This document shows, in pieces, positions 9,876 to 17,076 of a DNA stretch of 64,000 nucleotides. Numbering within the stretch: position 1 is the first letter of the stretch; each line of letters begins with the position of its first letter. Source of the stretch: Shewanella psychromarinicola (GTDB lineage Bacteria > Pseudomonadota > Gammaproteobacteria > Enterobacterales > Shewanellaceae). The DNA lies in contig NZ_CP034073.1 in assembly GCF_003855155.1 (NCBI RefSeq), positions 248,001-312,000 of the forward strand, in the 5' to 3' direction. Under the pieces are notes generated by a model. The model searched no databases. It saw only the letters and a program-made list of their open reading frames with translations, and was not told the DNA's origin. Position numbers and translations under genes: made by a program.

Positions 9876-10244
9876 TTCCTAGCATCATCAGTAACAATGA
9901 CACTACTGCGGATCTATCCATGGCGAGTGTGGGTCTCAATGTGAATATGAGTAAAAACGGCCACCTTGTTGCAAAAGGCTCATCATCCCCGCGCCAGTGA
10001 GTATACTAACCCCCGATAATGGCAAACACTGCTTTCTGCCACCACAATCAAGCAAATAATCACCATCAGCCATTTTTTAGGGGGACATGAGTCGCATCAA
10101 AAGCAATGATAAAAGTGAAGCAATTGAATAGAAAACTAAGGCCAACAGCCTTCGAAGAGTAGACGATTGCCCTGACTCATCGACAGCGTCCATATATGAC
10201 ATGTTTATTACGGCTATTTTATTTATGGAGTGATTAATCAGTGA
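9876..10244. other. Intergenic with possible gene debris
   Basis: About 370 bases. A good ribosome site (AGGGGGAC) precedes an ATG at about 10087 that reads only 14 codons (MSRIKSNDKSEAIE) before a stop. It looks like the start of a lost gene or a short peptide. Nothing else is recognised. Confidence 0.35.
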
Positions 10245-10946
10245 TTAATTGACCGAGTAATAGAACGCGGAAAAGCCAAATGCTAACTCAATCAATAAAT
10301 GAAACGTTAACGCAGGCCATAAACTGCGAGTCTTAATGGTTAAATAGGATAATAAAGGCGAGGCGATGATCATGCCGATGGCTTCGTAGATAGGTTTTTT
10401 TATGTGGAATAATACTTCGAAGATGCACACGATAATGGTCATTATAATCGCTGCCGCCATTGGATTAAGTTTGTAATGCTTGGTTAAACAATATTGGCCA
10501 CCGCCCAATAAAAATCCTCGGTGGAGGACTTCCCAGCCTATGATGGTCGATGCGGTAAAAATGAGAAAACGCTGAAACTTACCCGCTTCTCTGAGATCCT
10601 CTAAAGAACGTCCATGGCGATAGTGAGAGAAATAATCTGCGGCAAAAAATTGTAGATAAATAAATAAACAAAGCAGAAGACCAAAAAAGACAGCCATAAG
10701 CAGCAGGTTTTCACGATTAATTGTAGGTTTAGAGAAATACAGTTGTTTTAACGGTATCGCCAGCAAAAAAACCAGAACAAAAGGAAAGACTAATCGGCTT
10801 AAAACCCAATAACCTTTAAAGCCTCCCGACGCTAAAAAATTATTGCTGACATACACACCAACCACCTGTAACAGTAATATTACTATTAATAATATGCAGA
10901 ACGGAGCCGCCATTTTGGCGCTAAGGATCTGGTCTTGGTGTGACAT
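10245..10946 (-). CDS. CPBP-family intramembrane metalloprotease-like protein
   Basis: 233 aa, strongly hydrophobic with about seven helices. The CPBP (CAAX protease and bacteriocin-processing) family is defined by ExxxR, FxxxH and HxxxN/D motifs in the membrane. Here W-E139-V-L-H-R143-G-F fits motif 1 but has a single Glu instead of the usual pair. FEVLFH (176-181) resembles motif 2 and H216-LLIE resembles motif 3. Family members process prenylated proteins or provide bacteriocin self-immunity in other organisms. The altered motifs leave catalysis uncertain. It sits at the edge of the mobile-element zone. Confidence 0.75.
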   Translation of the reverse strand: MSHQDQILSAKMAAPFCILLIVILLLQVVGVYVSNNFLASGGFKGYWVLSRLVFPFVLVFLLAIPLKQLYFSKPTINRENLLLMAVFFGLLLCLFIYLQFFAADYFSHYRHGRSLEDLREAGKFQRFLIFTASTIIGWEVLHRGFLLGGGQYCLTKHYKLNPMAAAIIMTIIVCIFEVLFHIKKPIYEAIGMIIASPLLSYLTIKTRSLWPALTFHLLIELAFGFSAFYYSVN

Positions 10947-11423
10947 GTTTGTTATTTCCTTTTATGCTTTTTTAGAGCATTTTTTAGGGCTGCTTTAGCA
11001 ATTGACGCCACAATATCTTATGTGGGCTCCCTTGAATGCCACCCATTCATCTAACGAATGGACGCCTAAGAATGCCACGACTTCTTAAAAATGCCACCCA
11101 TTCTTCTGACGATAACGTTTTAAGTTGACGCGACTTCTTAAAAATGCCACCCATTCTTCTGACGATATTCGTCTAACGAATGGACGCCTAAGAATGCCAC
11201 GACTTCTTAAAAATGCCACCCATTCTTCTGACGATAACGTTTTAAGTTGACGAAAGTGACTATTGCGACGTGTTAATAGTGGCTGTCTACATTATTTGTC
11301 TCTAGATGATGCTCTAATTATGTGTGGGATAGCCGATAAATGTCTCAAATTTGGCCTTCTGGGTCGCTCCATATCCTAAATCCATTGAGTCGAGGTGCCA
11401 CTGATATTCGAAAGGATTAGAAA
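10947..11423. other. Intergenic between the CPBP gene and the IS3-family element
   Basis: About 480 bases dominated by the REP-like repeats listed separately (11037-11255). No gene is seen. Confidence 0.45.
11037..11255. repeat. REP-like direct repeats (122-bp period) with GCCACCCATTC core
   Basis: A block starting CTAACGAATGGACGCC is present at about 11051 and again at 11173 (period 122). The shorter block CGACTTCTTAAAAATGCC, continuing into ACCCATTCTTCTGACGATA, occurs three times (about 11078, 11131 and 11200). Many pieces are palindromic, such as GAATG-CCACC-CATTC and ATTCG-TCTAA-CGAAT. The GCCACCC core is shared with sequences around the RAYT transposase at 14-15.6 kb and its copy at 50.5 kb. 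Confidence 0.8.
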
Positions 11424-11518
11424 GCGTCAGGCAACATTATTTATTTTAAAAGAATTCGCAACAAGAGTGCCTCTATATGCGGTGTTTTTCAAGGTAGTTG
11501 GCACTCTTTACTTAAATT

Positions 11519-12601
11519 TTAAGCTGCATTTCTTGTTTCTGTTTCAGACTTCTTATCTGGGTTCAGTGTGACTTCACCTACAGCGTCACAATTCCTTATA
11601 CCGTTTGGCCAGCGTTTAGGATTTCTTGACCTCGCTTCCTCTAGCACTATCTTACGCTTAGATAAAATAGTCCTGTCTTGCATCGCATGACGCTCACTCG
11701 GTGACACAAAGTTGAGCTTGCTGTGTTTATGCTTAGTATTGTACCAAGTCACAAATACTTCGACCCATTCTCGTGCTTCGGTGATGCTTTTAAAGCCAGA
11801 GCTGGGCCATTCTGGCCGATACTTTAATGTTCTAAACAGCGACTCGGAGTAAGGGTTATCGTTACTGACACTCGGGCGGCTTAATGACGCGGTAACGCCC
11901 AACTCTTCAAGCTTGGCTTTCATTGTTAACGACTTCATCGGAGCACCATTATCTGAGTGCAATACCAGTGGCTTCTTAAAGCATTGCTCACGCAGCATAT
12001 TGCGTTGCATTAACTCGGCCGCTAGCTCACCACATTCACGTTCATGGACTTCATAACCCACAACCTTACGGCTATAAATATCCTCAAACATATATAGATA
12101 ATAAAAGCGTCCTTTGATGACCGAAGCTAAATAAGTGATATCCCAAGACCACACTTTGTTCGGCCCATCTGCAACATAAGCATCTGGTTTACTTCTTTTT
12201 GTTATGCTTTGGCTTCGTCCACGTCGATTTAATTGAGCATTGGCTTTTAACACTCGGTAAAAACTCGACTCTGAAGCGATATAGACCCCTTCATCAAGCA
12301 GCGTCGGCACGATTTGTGAGGGAGGTAGACTCGCAAACCTTGCCTCATTCGAGGTTGCCAGTATCAGCTTTTCCTCGTCATCACTAAGCTTGTTGGCTGG
12401 CTCCTGTCTTACCGCCGAGGGCCTTAAATCAGCTTGTACTTTTCCTGCTCGATACCAGCGCCGATACGTCCGCTTACTTAGCTCTGCTTCAGCGCAAGCC
12501 TTGTAAAGACGTGCACCGTGGGCATACGCTTCTTGTATTAAATTCACCAATGTTATGCGCTTAGGCAAAGGCGTTAACTCTCCTCGTTGTCGTCCTCCCA
12601 A
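11519..12601 (-). CDS. IS3-family transposase OrfB (DDE integrase core)
   Basis: 360-codon frame, normally made as an OrfAB fusion by -1 frameshifting rather than from its own TTG. The rve integrase core has the catalytic triad visible as WDIT (first Asp), LHSDNG (second Asp) and NPYSESLFRTLK (Glu). A helix-turn-helix region lies before the core (AELSKRTYRRWYRAG). It is full length with no internal stop, so the element may still be active. It overlaps orfA by 28 bases. Confidence 0.92.
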   Translation of the reverse strand: MGGRQRGELTPLPKRITLVNLIQEAYAHGARLYKACAEAELSKRTYRRWYRAGKVQADLRPSAVRQEPANKLSDDEEKLILATSNEARFASLPPSQIVPTLLDEGVYIASESSFYRVLKANAQLNRRGRSQSITKRSKPDAYVADGPNKVWSWDITYLASVIKGRFYYLYMFEDIYSRKVVGYEVHERECGELAAELMQRNMLREQCFKKPLVLHSDNGAPMKSLTMKAKLEELGVTASLSRPSVSNDNPYSESLFRTLKYRPEWPSSGFKSITEAREWVEVFVTWYNTKHKHSKLNFVSPSERHAMQDRTILSKRKIVLEEARSRNPKRWPNGIRNCDAVGEVTLNPDKKSETETRNAA

Positions 12602-13074
12602 AGCGCATTGAGCTTTTTTCTAAGCACCAGTAAAGCCGCTGTTTCTGCTAACGCCTTCTCTTTGTAGCGTAGCTCTCGTTGCAGGGATTTGATTTCTGCT
12701 TTGTCTGATTTGGCTTGCTGCTTAATCGTTTTGGCTTGAACTTCACTTGTCGTAAAGCCCCCTAAACAATCTTGTTTCCACTGCTGAACTTGTTCTCGAA
12801 ACAAACCATTTTCTCGGCAATATTGGCTTACTTCAGCTTCAGACATTGGCGCTGTTTCAATGAGAACGGCAAACTTAGCTTCGGCCGACCAATCATTACT
12901 GGTCAATTTTTTACCTGGCACTGGGCGACCCTCTTTTTTAGCTTTATCGCGCCAATGATACAGGGTTTGGTAGGCGATCCCTTCACTACGTGCCACTTCC
13001 ATGACGGTCATATTGTGGGGAGGCAATAACTTCTTTAAAACTGCTTCTTTACGTTCAGATGAATATCGTGCCAT
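12574..13074 (-). CDS. IS3-family transposase OrfA (helix-turn-helix)
   Basis: 166 aa. Two helix-turn-helix segments (MEVARSEGIAYQTLYHWR and EVSQYCRENGLFREQVQQW) are followed by a coiled-coil stretch (KSLQRELRYKEKALAETAAL). This is the DNA-binding and multimerisation part of the transposase. Its 3' end contains a canonical -1 slippery heptamer (12613-12619), after which the shifted frame runs into orfB. Confidence 0.9.
   Translation of the reverse strand: MARYSSERKEAVLKKLLPPHNMTVMEVARSEGIAYQTLYHWRDKAKKEGRPVPGKKLTSNDWSAEAKFAVLIETAPMSEAEVSQYCRENGLFREQVQQWKQDCLGGFTTSEVQAKTIKQQAKSDKAEIKSLQRELRYKEKALAETAALLVLRKKLNALWEDDNEES
12613..12619 (-). promoter_or_regulatory. Programmed -1 frameshift heptamer A AAA AAG
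   Basis: On the minus strand, orfA codons read AG-A AAA AAG, in the correct phase (X XXY YYZ) for tandem slippage. Slipping by -1 continues GCT CAA TGC GCT TTG GGA, which is exactly the orfB frame with no stop. This is the same heptamer used by IS911-type elements and E. coli dnaX. Confidence 0.85.
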
Positions 13075-13144
13075 TGAGCTCTCATTGACCGCCCCCTCTA
13101 TTTAATTATTGGATGATTTTAAGGGGTGACAACAATCCTGACAC

Positions 13145-13392
13145 AGGGGGTATGTGTTGGCATCCTTTTACTTGCAAGCGCACGACGATTTAACCGCTAA
13201 CCGACATACGAAGTAGATGAATCAATAGCCAAATAAGCCACTCACTTATCGAGTTCCATAACGTTTGGTTTCATTAGCAGTTGCGATTATTTGCGAACTT
13301 GATCGCGTTTTACAAGGCTACACTGCATAATTTTCGTTTATTGTGCTAAATTTAGAACTCACAGTTCTAAATTTATATATTGAGAAGCAACA
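13145..13392. other. Intergenic upstream of the DUF1097 gene
   Basis: Presumably holds the promoter. No gene or repeat is seen. Confidence 0.35.
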
Positions 13393-13884
13393 ATGGCGCA
13401 TCGTTGGCAAATTGCAATTTCTGCGGGTTTATTAGCGGCTATTTGGGCTGGTCTTGCTGATGTGTTTCATCTAGTGACATGGGTTGGCTTTCTCGGTTGC
13501 AGTACTTTTTTTGCTCAAACTGAATCTGGCGCTAAAGGGATGATGATGGCGATGATGACCAATCTTTCAGGTGTATTCTGGGGATGGTTAATTATTGCGG
13601 GGAGTGGTGTACTGGGTTCGCCAATAATAAGCTATGCATTAACGGGTATTGTCACTGCAATGATGTGCTTACAAGCCAGTAATAAAAACTTCGCTTTTAT
13701 TCCCGGCACGTTTATTGGTTGTTGTATTACATTCGCGTTAAATGCTGATATCGCAGCAATTATTCCACCTCTAGTTATAGGCGCAGCGCTAGGCTATAGC
13801 ATGAGCCTACTAACCGGCTTATTGATAACGTTAACGGCTAAAACAGCTGAATCGTTGAAAGATGAAACCGTAAAAGAAATCTAA
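13393..13884 (+). CDS. DUF1097 family inner-membrane protein
   Basis: 163 aa, almost wholly hydrophobic with about five to six helices. The start AISAGLLAAIWAGLADVF, the following WVGFLGCSTFFA and a Gly-rich C-terminal helix match the DUF1097 (YcdZ-like) family. No transport or catalytic role is established for it. The ATG at 13393 follows GAGAAG at short spacing. It is an isolated gene between IS3 and RAYT elements. Confidence 0.8.
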   Translation: MAHRWQIAISAGLLAAIWAGLADVFHLVTWVGFLGCSTFFAQTESGAKGMMMAMMTNLSGVFWGWLIIAGSGVLGSPIISYALTGIVTAMMCLQASNKNFAFIPGTFIGCCITFALNADIAAIIPPLVIGAALGYSMSLLTGLLITLTAKTAESLKDETVKEI

Positions 13885-13951
13885 GCACAGATTCGATGCC
13901 TCAATCGAGTCTGACACAAACGTTGAACGAGGCACTAGAGACTTAGAACAA

Positions 13952-14106
13952 AACATGCCGCCCATTTTATAAAACATCAAAACATAGCAACATCAAAACA
14001 TAGCAACATCAAAACATAGCAACATCAAAACATAGCCACCCATTTTATTATGAATTAACATAACCAAAACATAGCCACCCATTTTATTATGAATTAACAT
14101 AACTGC
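13952..14106. repeat. REP-like repeats downstream of the RAYT gene
   Basis: Starts with a GCCGCCCATTTTAT unit. Then come several tandem copies of a 16-mer (ATCAAAACATAGCAAC), then two adjacent copies of a roughly 39-base unit beginning AAAACATAGCCACCCATT and ending in ATGAATTAACATAAC. The GCCACCCATTTT core is the same as at 50.54 kb beside the second RAYT copy. It fills the 417-base gap after the DUF1097 gene. Confidence 0.8.
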
Positions 14107-14301
14107 TTTTAGCTTTGATTGCGATAGCCTTCAGCACTATTCAAATGTATAAATTAAACGGGAATTATCAACAAACTGAGCGTTAGATAAAAAAACAGTA
14201 AGCAATACGGCAGATTCAAAGCAGCACTAGTGGCTTGATTGATATCAAGCTGGAAATGAAAGTATTGTTTTAGTGTTAGTTCTAGATTTAGAGATTAAGC
14301 C

Positions 14302-15279
14302 TTAAGCACACAGCCAGCGCAGGCAGTTTGATGCGCCTTGTCGACGTTTGCGTTCTAGATGTTCACAATATTCTGTTAATGCCGGTAACGCCCCTACTGC
14401 GCCTTTAAATAATGACCCAAACTCAGTGGTAATTTTCAGCCAGTTTTCTGCTGGAATATTGAGTCTGTTAAGAATATGTTGGCTACTGGCACTAATTGCA
14501 CCACGCTTATCCTCTCGAATAATTCGCCCTGTATCTTCCACCAGCACAATATAGTCTTTAACACTGAACATCAGGCCATTTGGCATATCCTGACGTTCAT
14601 TACCGACAAAAGGCAGTAACTCTTTTGGTTGCTCGCCTTTTATCGCTGAGTGTATTCGGCGTTGAATGCTGGTGTAGTCTGAAGTTTCTGCTGTGGTGGC
14701 CATTTTGGCGCGGATAGGATTCAAGTCGACATAAGCCATACAAGCTAAGACTGCGGCTTCATCGAGCAGCGCTTGGGATTTAAACCGCCCTTCCCAGAAT
14801 CTGCCTGTGCACTTATCTTCTTTATTGGCCATTCGAGCAATCGGCTCACTCAAGGAGCGCATAAACCAACTGATATCGACCAAGCGTTGTCTGTACTGGG
14901 TTATGCAATCATTCACTGTGTTAAGTTCAAATTCGTTTAGGTCTTCACCCTTAACAAACTTCTGCGTCAGTAACGTCCCCTTAAAGCCTTTGTGCCACTG
15001 CATAAGCACGTCTTTATCTGACCAAATTTTAGCTTTGTCGCCATCGACTTTAATCACCACATGCAAATGATTACTCATCACTGCATAGGCACAGATATCA
15101 ATGGCAAAGATGGTGGCAAGTTCCAGTATACGAGAATCAACCCATGTACGCCGATGCTCAAAGTCCTCACCTGTTGAATTATCAATCCCACACAAAAAGG
15201 CTTTACGCACTACCCGTGAGCAACAGTGATAATAAGGCGTGTCATCTAAGCTAACAATTGTTTGTCTTGGTCTGGCCAT
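14302..15279 (-). CDS. REP-associated tyrosine transposase-like (Y1/HUH) protein, RAYT
   Basis: 325 aa. The Y1-type HUH signature is visible in CAYAVMSNHLHVVIKV, with HLH as the metal-binding pair. Downstream are YRQRLVDISWFMRSLSEPIA, GRFWEGRFKSQALLDE and MAYVDLNPIRAKMA, typical of the longer RAYT-like proteins. These are single-copy-type domesticated relatives of IS200/IS605 transposases that act on REP palindromes. The frame is intact from ATG at 15279. It is flanked on both sides by GCCACCC/GGGTGGC repeats. A second, broken copy lies at 50.75-51.81 kb. Confidence 0.88.
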   Translation of the reverse strand: MARPRQTIVSLDDTPYYHCCSRVVRKAFLCGIDNSTGEDFEHRRTWVDSRILELATIFAIDICAYAVMSNHLHVVIKVDGDKAKIWSDKDVLMQWHKGFKGTLLTQKFVKGEDLNEFELNTVNDCITQYRQRLVDISWFMRSLSEPIARMANKEDKCTGRFWEGRFKSQALLDEAAVLACMAYVDLNPIRAKMATTAETSDYTSIQRRIHSAIKGEQPKELLPFVGNERQDMPNGLMFSVKDYIVLVEDTGRIIREDKRGAISASSQHILNRLNIPAENWLKITTEFGSLFKGAVGALPALTEYCEHLERKRRQGASNCLRWLCA

Positions 15280-15624
15280 CTTTAATTACCATTTTGAAAG
15301 GGTAAATAAAGCGTAGGTTATTGTGCATAATTTAGCCAATAATTTTGGGTGGCCATGTTATTCTTTAGCAACAGTGATAATAAGGCGTGTCATCTAAGCT
15401 AACAATTGTTTGTCTTGGTCTGGCCATCTTTAATTACCATTTTGAAAGGGTAAATAAAGCGTAGGTTATTGTTTGTTATTTAGCCAATGATCGTGGGTGG
15501 CCATGTTATTCCTATTGTTTGTCTTGGTCTGGCCATCTTCAATTACCATTTTGAAAGGGTAAATAAAGCGTAGTTTATTGTTTGTTATTTAGCCAATAAT
15601 CATGGGTGGCCATGTTATTCTTAA
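15222..15624. repeat. Triplicated RAYT 5' end with GGGTGGCCATGTTATTC termini
   Basis: The first roughly 60 bases of the RAYT gene plus about 80 bases of its upstream DNA occur three times in tandem: the gene's own copy (15222-15365), a second copy (15369-15512) and a shorter third copy (15513-15622). Each ends in GGGTGGCCATGTTATTC. The second and third share TTTGTTATTTAGCCAAT, so they are closer to each other than to the first. Confidence 0.85.
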
Positions 15625-16507
15625 TATTCGACCACTCGATATCTATTTTACCGTGTCTAACGATGATAAAGGCATCAAAGAAGCCGTGAGACTCATAAAA
15701 AAACACAACCCTGAACGTATTGTTATAGAAGCGACTGGGAGGCTTGAAATGCCCTTTATCATCGCTTGTGCTAATGCCAATTTACCCTTCGTTATCGCTA
15801 ATCCTGTACACATAAAACGCTTTGCTGGTGCAATTGGCCAACGAGCTAAAACCGATAAGCTAGATGCACAACTTATCGCTCATTACAGTGAGGCCATCAA
15901 ACCTCGTCTATCAACGCTAAAACCCGATATCATGCAGGCTATGAGCGATTTGGTCGGAAGACGAAATCAACTACTGGTCATGCAAACTATGGAGAAGAAT
16001 AGACTTCAAATTCTTCCGAAAGAACTTGCGATGACCATCAAACCTATCCTGACGGTGTTTAAAAATCAGATTGCAAAAATTGAAACTAAAATCGTCAATC
16101 TCATCGAGTCAAACCCTGACTATCAAGCTAAAAACCTCATCCTGCAAAGCATGAAAGGGATAGGTAAAATTGCCGCAGCGTCAATCATCAGCAATCTACC
16201 GGAATTAGGCTATATCAATAACAAAGAAGCCAGTTCGTTAGTCGGTGTAGCACCAATGAATAAAGAAAGTGGACGCTTCAAAGGCCACCGAAAAATCCAA
16301 GGAGGACGACATCAAGTTAGAACCGTTTTATACATGGCCATGATGTCAGCGATACAGTCTAACCCCGTTTTTAAAGGGACTTATCAGCGATTAGTGGCTG
16401 CAGGAAAACCAAAGAAAGTGGCTATTATTGCCTGCATCAGGAAGATGGTTGTGATCTTAAATTCGATGCTAAGAGATGGTGTTTTATGGGAAGCGCCAAA
16501 AGCATAA
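15602..16507 (+). pseudogene. 5'-truncated IS110-family transposase
   Basis: 301-codon frame that begins inside the third RAYT repeat (GGGTGGCCATG). IS110 homology starts only at about LDIYFTVSNDDKGIK; the usual opening with the first catalytic Asp of the RuvC-like DEDD domain is missing. Visible family parts are IEATGR, HIKRFAGAIGQRAKTDKLDAQ, the helical middle, MKGIGKIAAASI, and the C-terminal serine motif MNKESGRFKGHRKIQGGRH. IS110 transposases use a bridge RNA from the element end, which would also be lost on the left. The element is probably inactive. Its right end lies in the remnant of an integron attC. Confidence 0.82.
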
Positions 16508-16512
16508 AATTA

Positions 16513-16545
16513 ACTATTGACGCCATAGTCTCTTGTTATGTTTCC
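16513..16545 (-). other. Partial attC site of the fifth integron cassette
   Basis: The R''-side box GGAAACATAAC (minus strand, at about 16535-16545) is complementary to the first bases of the cassette it terminates (GTTATGTTTCC at 16979 downwards). The rest of the site is cut off by the IS110 remnant. Confidence 0.65.
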
Positions 16546-16943
16546 GATTCATCATCGAAGTACATATCCCACAATATATCCAAACCTAATACTGAAAGTC
16601 TACGCATTAACTCTACTGTTAAAGATGGACCACCTTGCCCCGTAGAATCCCAGAAATTTGTAATCTTAGTTTCACAACCTTTATTCCTCAGGTTCTCAAG
16701 AACACTTTCCTTACCCTCTAATTTTTTGAGAATAATATTTAGATGTTCGATGTTATCAGTGGTTTTACATAAATCCTGAGTCGTCCATTTCCAAATATTA
16801 CGCTCTCTGCGGTGTTTATATTTATGTTCGGGATCTTTTACCCAAATATCATGAGCAAAGAAGCCTAATGACTTATTGATTTCATCAGGAGTAATATCCT
16901 CAGAAAATATTAACAAGGTTGAATAAGTTTCAGTACACGCCAA
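16536..16943 (-). CDS. DUF4279 protein (integron cassette 5)
   Basis: 135 aa. STLLIFSEDITPDEINKSLGF, a Trp-rich middle (NIWKWTTQDL), NIEHLNIILKKLEGKE and the C-terminal GQGGPSLTVELMRRLSVLGL fit the DUF4279 family, small proteins of unknown role often seen in accessory gene pools. The start is a TTG at 16943 with GGAG upstream. The TAA stop lies inside the attC R'' box, the usual tight packing of cassette genes. Transcription would come from upstream cassette or integron promoters. Confidence 0.75.
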   Translation of the reverse strand: MACTETYSTLLIFSEDITPDEINKSLGFFAHDIWVKDPEHKYKHRRERNIWKWTTQDLCKTTDNIEHLNIILKKLEGKESVLENLRNKGCETKITNFWDSTGQGGPSLTVELMRRLSVLGLDILWDMYFDDESET

Positions 16944-16973
16944 GTGAATCTAACTCCGAACTTTACAAGGAAA

Positions 16974-17072
16974 CATAACGCCGCGTTAAGCGGACTAAAA
17001 TTGTTGGTTATAATGTGTAGCGAAGCGAAACCTAACCAACTGTTTTAGTTCCGTTTTCAACGCCTTGTTATA
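16974..17072 (-). other. Integron attC site (cassette 4)
   Basis: About 99-base imperfect palindrome. Outer TATAACAAGGCGTT pairs with AACGCGGCGTTATG. The inner arms AACTAAAAC and GTTGGTTA pair with TAACCAAC and ATTTTAGT. The R'' side AAAATATAAC is complementary to the first bases of cassette 4 (GTTATATTTT). Confidence 0.88.
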
Positions 17073-17076
17073 TTTT

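Larger units (their letters stand above)
11424..13144 (-). mobile_element. IS3-family insertion sequence
   Basis: Carries overlapping orfA and orfB. Candidate imperfect ends share GTCAGG, 14 bases, then TTAAAA: left at about 11426, right (inverted) at about 13142. These boundaries are tentative, because no target duplication was confirmed and the resulting length of about 1.7 kb is large for the family. Confidence 0.55.

Noticed and set aside
11037..11255. Possible CRISPR array
   Set aside because: Repeats are long, imperfect and palindromic, with no uniform spacer length and no cas genes nearby. They fit REP-like units.
15602..15650. Native start of the IS110 transposase
   Set aside because: The first codons come from the RAYT repeat (GGGTGGCCATG) and the family's opening catalytic segment is missing.
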